Source: CAWHYG01 sp963833505 (GTDB taxonomy: Bacteria; Eisenbacteria; RBG-16-71-46; CAIMUX01). From it: a stretch of DNA of 64,000 nucleotides. The DNA lies in contig CAWHYG010000006.1 of the NCBI GenBank assembly GCA_963833505.1, forward strand, positions 248,001 to 312,000, written 5' to 3'. Below are positions 48,295-55,776 of the stretch, piece by piece (the first letter of the stretch is position 1; every line of letters begins with the position of its first letter). Made by a program: the position numbers and the translations under genes. Below the pieces are notes generated by a model, which was not told the DNA's origin, did no database searches, and saw only the letters and a list, made by a program, of their open reading frames with translations.

Positions 48295-49338
48295 ATGGGA
48301 CCGGAAGATCGTTCCGCGGGCTTGGGCGAGAGGGCGGAAGGCGACGCCTGGCAGGAGAGCTATCGCGGCCAGCCCTGCCTGATCACCGGGGGCCTTGGCT
48401 TCATCGGCTCGAACCTGGCCCGGCGCCTGATCGAGCTGGAGGCCCGGGTCACGCTGGTCGATTCGCTCATTCCGGCCTACGGCGGGAACCTCTGGAACAT
48501 CCGCGGGATCGAGGACCGGGTGCGGGTCAACATCGCCGACGTCCGCGATCCCCACTCCATGGCCTGGCTGGTGCGGGACCAGCGCTATCTGTTCAATCTC
48601 GCCGGGCAGGTCAGCCACCTCGACTCGATGACCGATCCGGAAACGGACCTCGACATCAACTGTCGCGCCCAGCTCACGATCCTGGAGGCCTGCCGGCGCA
48701 ACAATCCGGACATCCGCATCGTCTACGCCTCGACCCGCCAGCAGTACGGGCGGCCCGAATACCTGCCGGTGGACGAGAACCACATCCTGCGGCCGGTCGA
48801 CGTGAACGGCATCAACAAGATGGCCGGCGAGTGGTACCACATCCTGTACAGCCGCGTGCACGGCATCCGCACGACGAGCCTTCGTCTGACCAACACCTAC
48901 GGACCGAACATGCTCTTGAAGCACGACCGGCAGGGCTTCGTCCCCTGGTTCGTGCGGCTGGCGCTCCTGGGCGAAGAGATCCGCGTCTTCGGCGACGGCA
49001 CGCAGAAGCGCGACTTCAACTACGTGGATGACGCCGTCCGGGCCCTGCTCATGGTCGGACCGGTCGCCGAGACGGCGGGGGAAATCTACAACCTGGGCAG
49101 CGACGAGGTCATCACCCTCCTCGAGTTCGTGGAACGGCTGCAGCGGCTCTGCCCGGGGACGCGCCACCGGTTCGCGCCCTTCCCTCCCGACGCGCTCCGC
49201 ATCGACATCGGCGACTACTACGGGAGCCACGAGAAGATCCGCCGGGCCGTCGGCTGGTCCCCCCGGATTCCGCTGGAGGACGGCCTGGCGCGGACGATCG
49301 CCTACTATCGGGAGAACCTGGAGCACTACCTGGAATGA
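48295..49338 (+). CDS. Extended SDR nucleotide-sugar epimerase/dehydratase, catalytic Tyr replaced by Asn
   Basis: 347 residues. The NAD-binding TGGLGFIGSN (31-40) and the substrate-side LRLTNTYGP motif are intact. Where extended SDR enzymes have YxxxK this one reads NGINK (Asn171, Lys175), so the usual proton-transferring Tyr is missing. A Tyr elsewhere (YASTRQQYG) may compensate. Substrate is presumably a nucleotide sugar used by the neighbouring GT2. ATG 48295 follows a GGGGGGAAGG stretch; a TTG at 48277 overlapping the GT2 stop is the alternative. Confidence 0.87.
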   Translation: MGPEDRSAGLGERAEGDAWQESYRGQPCLITGGLGFIGSNLARRLIELEARVTLVDSLIPAYGGNLWNIRGIEDRVRVNIADVRDPHSMAWLVRDQRYLFNLAGQVSHLDSMTDPETDLDINCRAQLTILEACRRNNPDIRIVYASTRQQYGRPEYLPVDENHILRPVDVNGINKMAGEWYHILYSRVHGIRTTSLRLTNTYGPNMLLKHDRQGFVPWFVRLALLGEEIRVFGDGTQKRDFNYVDDAVRALLMVGPVAETAGEIYNLGSDEVITLLEFVERLQRLCPGTRHRFAPFPPDALRIDIGDYYGSHEKIRRAVGWSPRIPLEDGLARTIAYYRENLEHYLE

Positions 49339-50475
49339 CCACAGAGCCCAAACCGCCGCCGATCCCGGTCTGCGATCTCACCGCCCAGTTCCGCGCCCTG
49401 GAGCGCGAGCTGCGGGAGGGGATCGACCGCGTGCTCGGACGGGCCTGGTTCATCCTGGGGGAAGAGGGAGATCTCTTCGAGCGCGAGTTCGCGGACCATC
49501 TCGGAGCGGCCCATGCGGTCGGAGTCGGTTCCGGGACCGACGCGCTGCATCTGGCCCTGCGCGCCGCCGGCATCGGAGCCGGCGACGAGGTTCTGACCGC
49601 GCCGAGCACCGCCGTTCCGACGGTCTCCGCCATCATCGAAGCGGGGGCCGTTCCGGTCTTCGCCGACGTGGACCCGCTTACGGGGCTCCTCGATCCGGCG
49701 TCGGTCGAGGAGCATCTCGGCTGCCCGGGTGCGGGCCTTGATTCCGGTGCATCTCTACGGGCGCTGCGCGCCGATGGGTCCTCTGCTCGAGCTGGCCGCC
49801 CGGCGCGGCATCCCGGTGATCGAAGACGCGGCTCAGGCGCACGGCGCGACCTGGGACGGCCGGACGGCCGGCACCCTGGGCGCGATCGGCTGCTTCAGCT
49901 TCTACCCAAGCAAGAACCTGGGCGCCTATGGCGACGCCGGAGCCTGCGTCACGTCCGATCCGGAGCTGGCCCGGGCCCTCCGGCGACTTCGCAATCACGG
50001 CGAGAGCTCGCGCTATCGGGCGGAATCGGTCGGCTTCAACAGCCGCCTCGACGAGCTTCAGGCCGCAGTGCTCCGGGCGAAGCTGCCGCACCTGGCGGGA
50101 TGGAACCGGCGCCGCCGCGAGATCGCGGCCGAGTACCGGCGCCGGCTGGCGGGTCTGCCGCTCCTGGTTCCGGAGGAGGATCCCGGGGAGGTCCAGCATC
50201 TCTTCGTGATCCAGGTGGCGCAGCGCGACCGGTTCCGGCGGGCGCTGGAGGAGCGGGGGATCCTCACGCAGATCCATTATCCGATCCCGATCCATCTGCA
50301 GCCCGCCTATCGCGGGCTCGGGTTCGCTCCGGGCTCATTCCCGGCCGCGGAACGCCGGGCGGCGCGGGTCGTGACGCTCCCGCTCTACCCGGAGATGACG
50401 GCCGGCCAGATCGATTCCGTGGTCGGGGCGGTCGCCGAGGCTCTCTCTGGAGCGCCTCATCCCGAGGACGCCTGA
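49335..50475 (+). pseudogene. DegT/DnrJ/EryC1 sugar aminotransferase with a one-base frameshift
   Basis: The frame from the ATG at 49335 (overlapping the SDR stop as ATGA) encodes the first 130 residues of a PLP sugar aminotransferase (VGVGSGTDALHLALRAAGI). Near 49727-49729 the family sequence moves to the next frame, which continues with RALIPVHLYGR, EDAAQAHGA, the PLP lysine region FYPSKNLGAYG and the normal C-terminus to 50475. Removing one G of the GGG restores a single protein of about 379 residues. Either a real mutation or an assembly error. In the pathway it would add the amino group to a keto sugar. Confidence 0.87.
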
Positions 50476-50525
50476 TGCCGGGAACGTCGACGGCGCAACC
50501 GATGGACTCTTTCCGAGGAGATCGC

Positions 50526-50894
50526 ATGCTCAAGGCCTTCATTCTGGAAATCATCGCCATCTGCTTCTCGGTGACGGGAGAGCTGCTCCTGAAATCAGGC
50601 ATGAGCCGGATCGGGGTGCTCTCGATTTCCCCTTCGGCCCTCTTCCCGACCCTCGGCCGCGCCCTCAGCCTGCCGCGGATCTGGGCCGGATTCGGCTGCT
50701 TCATCGTGGGCGCGGTCTTCTGGCTGTCGGTGCTTTCCCGGGTCAATCTCTCCTGGGCCTATCCGATGCTTTCGCTCGGCTACATCCTGATCCTTCTCGT
50801 GTCCGCCATCCTGCTGAAGGAGCACGTGAGCATGATCCGCTGGGTGGGGGCGCTCGTGATCTGCGCCGGGATCGTCCTGGTCTTCCGGTCATGA
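50526..50894 (+). CDS. Small SMR/EamA-type membrane carrier (ArnE/F-like)
   Basis: 122 residues with four membrane helices, the size of ArnE/ArnF and other small multidrug-resistance carriers. The ATG at 50526 is chosen because GAGGAG lies 7 bases upstream; an ATG at 50475 overlaps the aminotransferase stop. In the Arn system the ArnE/F pair flips the polyprenyl-linked amino sugar across the inner membrane. Here a single subunit would have to form a homodimer or pair with one encoded elsewhere. Confidence 0.82.
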   Translation: MLKAFILEIIAICFSVTGELLLKSGMSRIGVLSISPSALFPTLGRALSLPRIWAGFGCFIVGAVFWLSVLSRVNLSWAYPMLSLGYILILLVSAILLKEHVSMIRWVGALVICAGIVLVFRS

Positions 50895-50924
50895 GACGAA
50901 GCCGGCGAGGGACGTGACGTCGGC

Positions 50925-51707
50925 ATGGAACCGGCCGAATACGAGACCCTTTTTGCGCAGGAAGAGACCCTTTGGTGGTTCCGGGGACTTCACCGGCTCG
51001 TCCTAGGGCAGGTGGAGGCGGTCTTCCGGAAGAAAGGGCCGGCCGCGGGCCCCCGAGACGCGACGCCCTTGATTCTAGACGCCGGTTGCGGCACCGGCGG
51101 AGTTCTTCGAAAGCTGGGCGCGAGCCGGAGGCTCTTCGGGCTCGATCGCAGTCCGCTCGCGCTCGAGCGGGCGAGGCGCCGGGGCGCGTTTCCCCTCTGT
51201 CGAGGCTCGGTCACGCGGCTTCCCTACCGCTCCGGAAGCTTCGATCTCATCCTCTCGCTGGACGTTCTCTACCACCGCGGGGTGGAGAGCGATCTCGAGG
51301 CCTTGCGTGAATTCCGGCGCTGTCTCCGGCCCGGAGGCTTCCTGATCCTGAACCTGCCTGCCTTTGAGTCGCTTCGGTCCTCGCATGACCTCGCCATTCA
51401 CACCGGCCGCCGCTACCGGCGAGGGCAGCTCGGTCGCCTCCTCGAGGAAGCCGGATTGGCGCCGGTGCGGATCACCTACTGGAACACGACCCTGTTCCCG
51501 GCCATCGCGCTGTTCCGGTGGCTTCGGAGGGGCCGCGCCGCTTCTCCCGGACGGGCGCCCGATCCAAGCGACGTCGCGCCGGTGCCGCTTCCTTTCGACC
51601 GGATCCTCGGCTGGGTTCTGGACCTGGAACGCGTCTGGCTGCGCGCCCTGGATCTTCCCTTCGGGCTGAGCCTGTTCGCCGTGGCGCGGCGCGAGGGGCC
51701 GGCGTGA
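50925..51707 (+). CDS. Class I SAM-dependent methyltransferase
   Basis: 260 residues. SAM motif I is ILDAGCGTGGVLRKL, followed by the acidic end of beta-2 (FGLDRSPLAL), motif FDLILSLDVLYH and post motif CLRPGGFLILNLP. It is a Methyltransf_11/UbiE-like soluble enzyme. In this cluster it may methylate the sugar or lipid, but the substrate is unknown. The C-terminal 50 residues are hydrophobic in places and unassigned. Confidence 0.88.
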   Translation: MEPAEYETLFAQEETLWWFRGLHRLVLGQVEAVFRKKGPAAGPRDATPLILDAGCGTGGVLRKLGASRRLFGLDRSPLALERARRRGAFPLCRGSVTRLPYRSGSFDLILSLDVLYHRGVESDLEALREFRRCLRPGGFLILNLPAFESLRSSHDLAIHTGRRYRRGQLGRLLEEAGLAPVRITYWNTTLFPAIALFRWLRRGRAASPGRAPDPSDVAPVPLPFDRILGWVLDLERVWLRALDLPFGLSLFAVARREGPA

Positions 51708-51780
51708 TGCGGCCCGGGCAGCCACGGCGCGGATCCGGAACCACGCGCCGCCGGCTCGCGGGCTGGAAGGGGCCGGCGTG

Positions 51781-53616
51781 ATGCGGCGGCCGGGCAAAAC
51801 GGCGTCCAGGCTCGCATGGCTGGTCCTGATCCTGGCGGCCGTCGTGCTCCGCTTCCACGGCCTGGGCCAAGAGGGCCTCTGGGTGGACGAAGCCTACACG
51901 GCGCTCCTCGCGCAGGGCGGGACGGGAGCGATCCTGACGCGGCTCCAAGCCGATGACGCGCCGCCCCTCTTCTACCTTCTGCAGAAGGGAACGCTCGCTC
52001 TTGCCGGCACCTCCGAGTCCGCGGTCCGCCTCCTGCCGGCCCTGGCCGGGCTCGCCGCGGTCGGCGCGGCTTTCTGGCTGGCGCGCCGGCACTGTCCCCG
52101 CGCGGCGGTCGCGGCCGCGATCCTGTTCGCCTTCTCGTCCATGGCGGCGTTCTACTCGCGGCAGGCCCGAAGCTACAGCCTTCTCCACCTGTTCACCCTT
52201 CTCCTGCTGCTCGCCACCCTCGACCTGCGGAAACGGCCGACCCCGCGGCGCGCCCTGGCCTTCGGCCTGGCCGGCCTCGCCCTGCTCTACACGCACAATC
52301 TGGCCCCGCTTCTCCTTCTGCCCGCGATTCTCCTGGCGGCGCCGCGGCTCTTCGCCGGCGGATCTCCCCGCCGGGCCGGGCTCGTCGCGCTCGCGGTTCT
52401 TGCGATCGGAAGCGCTCCGTGGTGGGCGAGCGTGTTTGGTCAGCTCCGGATTCACGAGGCCGAGAACGGCTGGATCGGCCAGTGGTGGTCCGGAAGGCCC
52501 CTGGCGCTGGCGCCGCTCTACTCCTGCGCCGTCTTCACGAACGGCGCCGGACCGGCGCTCAGGCCGCCGGTTCCTCTCCCGGGACTGCCTCCGGGCCTGA
52601 CCTGGATCCGTCCGATCCTGTGGCTCGCCGCGGCGGCGGGGCTGATCTCGTGCCTGCTTGGGCTCCGGCATGGACCTCAGCGGCCCGGAGGAGCGAAAGC
52701 CGGAACATCGAGGATGACTCTGCATCGGACCGGGGATCGCGCTGCAACGGCCGGACAGCGGGGCTCGCCGGACGGCGATCGGGAAGCATGGGTCGGGGAT
52801 CGCGACGCGCCGGCCGCATTCCTTCTCTTCACCTTCGTTCCGATGATCGCGCTCGTCCTTGGCTCGCTCGCGCTCGGACCGAGCTATGTGCTCGGCCGCA
52901 CGGACACGCTGGCGTTGCCCGGGTTTCTCCTTTGCCTGGCCTCCGGCTGGACTCGTCTGGGATGGCGGCGGTGGGCGCGGTGGGCGCCCGCGGCCCTGCT
53001 GGCACTCTGGGTCGCCTCTGGAGTCCTCGCCATCGTTCCCTCCTGGAGCGCCGCGTCGCCGATCGCGAAGGGAGCGGACGCGGCTCTGGCCCGGCGGCTG
53101 GGCGATGAAATGCGAGCCGGAGACGCCCTGGTGTTCACCGATCTGGCGCGGCCGTCGATGGAGTATTACGGCCGCCGGTTGCGCTGGTGGACGCGCCCCG
53201 CCTGGGTCGGCTCGTTTCCCCCCGCGCTCGACCGGAATCCCGCGGCGGTTCCTCCTACTCCGTTCGACTCCATCGGGGCCTACCAGCGCGAAGCCCGCGC
53301 CTTGCGATCGGCCTGGGATCGCCGGGACGTGCAGCGCGTATGGGTGCTGGCGCTCCGGCAGGAGACTCCGCCAGGCGCGCCGCCGGACTGGCCCCACGAG
53401 CCGGAGCCTCCGCCCTCCGACCGGCGGATGGAGACGGCGTCCGGCATCAGCTATCCGGCCAACGTCCTCGTGGCCACCTTGGCGGGTCTCCGGCCGATCC
53501 CCGTGCTTTGCGAATACCGCCAGGACTGGGTGCGGGGCGATCGGCTGGTGCTGCGGATCGACCGGGCGAGCTGGGTGTCCGCCGACTCGCTTCCGACGAT
53601 GGAGATCGAGAAGTGA
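51781..53616 (+). CDS. GT39/ArnT-type integral membrane glycosyltransferase
   Basis: 611 residues with many membrane helices. The first extracytoplasmic loop carries GLWVDEAYTA and then DDAPPLFYLL, the acidic pattern of PMT_2/GT39 and ArnT-like enzymes. The C-terminal 200 residues are periplasmic. It should take a sugar from a polyprenyl-phosphate donor and place it on a lipid or protein outside the inner membrane. GTG at 51778 is directly before the ATG. The end overlaps the next gene as GTGA. Confidence 0.85.
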   Translation: MRRPGKTASRLAWLVLILAAVVLRFHGLGQEGLWVDEAYTALLAQGGTGAILTRLQADDAPPLFYLLQKGTLALAGTSESAVRLLPALAGLAAVGAAFWLARRHCPRAAVAAAILFAFSSMAAFYSRQARSYSLLHLFTLLLLLATLDLRKRPTPRRALAFGLAGLALLYTHNLAPLLLLPAILLAAPRLFAGGSPRRAGLVALAVLAIGSAPWWASVFGQLRIHEAENGWIGQWWSGRPLALAPLYSCAVFTNGAGPALRPPVPLPGLPPGLTWIRPILWLAAAAGLISCLLGLRHGPQRPGGAKAGTSRMTLHRTGDRAATAGQRGSPDGDREAWVGDRDAPAAFLLFTFVPMIALVLGSLALGPSYVLGRTDTLALPGFLLCLASGWTRLGWRRWARWAPAALLALWVASGVLAIVPSWSAASPIAKGADAALARRLGDEMRAGDALVFTDLARPSMEYYGRRLRWWTRPAWVGSFPPALDRNPAAVPPTPFDSIGAYQREARALRSAWDRRDVQRVWVLALRQETPPGAPPDWPHEPEPPPSDRRMETASGISYPANVLVATLAGLRPIPVLCEYRQDWVRGDRLVLRIDRASWVSADSLPTMEIEK

Positions 53617-55766
53617 GGCGCGCGGAAGCGAAGGGAAGGCGCAGTTCGGAAGCCCACGCCCGGACGGGGACGGGCGCCACCGCGACCGCCGCCGGGAGAG
53701 CCGCGGGCGGCTCGAAGCCGGCGCGCGCACACGCCGAATCCCGGTCATGGACGGCCATCGCCATCGGGCTTCTCGTTCTCGCGGCCGTGCTGCCCTGGCT
53801 CCCGGCCCTTCACGACGGCTTCGTCTTCGACGACGAAGGGCTCATCGTGAACCATCCCGCGGTCTGGTCGTCCTCGCCTCGGGCAGCCTGGACCTCGCCC
53901 TTCTGGCCCGATCATCCGGGAACCGGTCTGTACCGGCCCGTCACGACCTTCAGCTTCTGGTGCGACGGCCGGCTCTTCGGACACCGTCCCGGCGGATTCC
54001 ATGCGGTCAATCTCCTGCTCAATCTCGGCGCGGCCCTGATCCTCTGGCGCGTTCTCGCGAAGCTCTTTCCCGCCCGGCGCAGGGAGGCTCTGGCCACCGC
54101 CGCCCTTTTTGCGCTCCATCCCCTGCACGGCGAAGCGGTCGTATCGGTGGTCGGACGGTCCGAGCTTCTGGCCGCCCTCTTCGGGCTCGCGGCCTACCTG
54201 CTCGCTCTCGAATTCGTTGCCGGATCCCGCCCGGGGAAGGCGGCCGCCTCCGCTGTCGCCTTCGGGCTGGCTCTCCTGTCCAAGGAGAGCGCGGCGGGCC
54301 TGCTTTTGTTGCCGGTCTACCATCTGGCGACGGAGGCGCCGGCGCGTCCCCGCTGGAGCCGGACGCTCGCGCTCTGGGCGGTTCCCCTGGCTCTGGTCCT
54401 GCTGCTTCGGGCCCGTGTTCTCGGAAGCCTGTTCGCTCTCGAGACGGTGAGCGTCTCGGACAACGTCCTGGCCCATGTCCCGGCCCTCACGCGCGCGCTC
54501 ACGGCGCTGGGTCTCTCGGGATCGCTCGCCCTGCGTCTGCTCGTTCCCTGGAGGCTCTCGGCGGACTACAGCTATCCGCAGGTCGTCCCGAACGCGGGAT
54601 GGATGCTGGCGGGCGTGGCCTTCTTGCTCGTGCTGGCGGTCGCCGGCTACCGGGCGGTGACGAAGCGCGACCGCGCGGTCGGCTGGGGGCTGGCCGCCGT
54701 CCTGGCTGGCGGCCTCCTCACGTCCAACGTGATCGTCCCCATCGGGACGGTGCTGGGCGAACGCCTCAGCTATCTTCCTTCGGCCGGGGCGATCTGGATC
54801 CTCGTGGTTCTGGCGCGCCGGATCCCGCTCGCAAAGGGGCGCGCCGGCCGCGTGGGGCTGACCGTCTTCGCGTCCCTCTGGCTCGCCGGTCTCGCCGCCC
54901 GCTCGTGGGCGCGCTCGCAGGACTGGCGGAGCGACGTCTCGCTCTTCACCGCCACGGTCGAGGCGTCGCCGCGTTCCGCCAAGGCCCGCGCCAACCTCTC
55001 GACCGCTCTTCTCCGGGAGGGCCGGGTTGAGGACGCTCTCCGGCGGAGCGCCGAAGCGATCGCGCTCTTCCCGGATTACCGGGTGGCGCGCGAAGCCAGG
55101 GCCAGCGCCCTCGACCAGGCCGGGCGTCCGGCGGAAGCGCTCGAAATCTTCCGGTCCCTGGCTGCCGACGACCCGCGCCGCGCCTGGAACTGGCTCGAGA
55201 TGGGCAACACGGACCTGGAGCTCAAGCGCACGGCGGCGGCGGATTCCTGTTTCCGGACGGCCGCGACTCTCCTGCCGCCGGGCGACCCGCGGGTCGCGAT
55301 CGGGACCGCGTCGGTCCTGGCCCAGCAATCCCGCTGGCCAGAGGCGAGCAAGGCTTGGCACAATGCGGTTGCGCTCTCTCCCGGAGATCCGGGCCCGCTG
55401 CGAGAGTGGGCCTTCGCCCTCTGGCAGACGGGAGCGGCGGACAGCGCGGCCACGATCTACGACGAAGCGCTGGCGAAGGCGCCGGCTGATCCCGACGTCG
55501 GTAACGACACGGCCTGGTTCCTGACGAAGAGCGGGCGCGATCCCGCCCGGGGGCTCATGCTGGCGCGGCGGGCCTTCACGGCCCGGCCCGGCAAGGACAC
55601 CGGCGGCACGCTGCTCGAGGCGCTCTTGAGCGTACGGGGCTGCGAAGCCGCTCGTGCCTGGGCGGATTCCCTCCGAGGGACCGGTTCCGCCTTGGGGGAG
55701 CTTCCTTCCGAGATGAAACGCAGACTGGAGGACCGATGCGGAGACCGAGCGCGATCGGCAAAGTAG
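53613..55766 (+). CDS. TMTC-like membrane glycosyltransferase with TPR tail
   Basis: 717 residues from a GTG that overlaps the upstream stop. The N-terminal half has about ten membrane helices and the GT-C pattern HDGFVFDDEGLI, then YRPVTTF, and ALHPLHGEAVVSVVGRSELLA. These resemble TMTC/DUF1736 O-mannosyltransferases. The C-terminal third consists of TPR helices (about 465-690). TMTC proteins act on exported proteins from polyprenyl-phosphate sugars. It follows the GT39 gene, so two GT-C enzymes may share one donor. Confidence 0.85.
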   Translation: MRRAEAKGRRSSEAHARTGTGATATAAGRAAGGSKPARAHAESRSWTAIAIGLLVLAAVLPWLPALHDGFVFDDEGLIVNHPAVWSSSPRAAWTSPFWPDHPGTGLYRPVTTFSFWCDGRLFGHRPGGFHAVNLLLNLGAALILWRVLAKLFPARRREALATAALFALHPLHGEAVVSVVGRSELLAALFGLAAYLLALEFVAGSRPGKAAASAVAFGLALLSKESAAGLLLLPVYHLATEAPARPRWSRTLALWAVPLALVLLLRARVLGSLFALETVSVSDNVLAHVPALTRALTALGLSGSLALRLLVPWRLSADYSYPQVVPNAGWMLAGVAFLLVLAVAGYRAVTKRDRAVGWGLAAVLAGGLLTSNVIVPIGTVLGERLSYLPSAGAIWILVVLARRIPLAKGRAGRVGLTVFASLWLAGLAARSWARSQDWRSDVSLFTATVEASPRSAKARANLSTALLREGRVEDALRRSAEAIALFPDYRVAREARASALDQAGRPAEALEIFRSLAADDPRRAWNWLEMGNTDLELKRTAAADSCFRTAATLLPPGDPRVAIGTASVLAQQSRWPEASKAWHNAVALSPGDPGPLREWAFALWQTGAADSAATIYDEALAKAPADPDVGNDTAWFLTKSGRDPARGLMLARRAFTARPGKDTGGTLLEALLSVRGCEAARAWADSLRGTGSALGELPSEMKRRLEDRCGDRARSAK

Positions 55767-55776
55767 GAGAGCGCGC

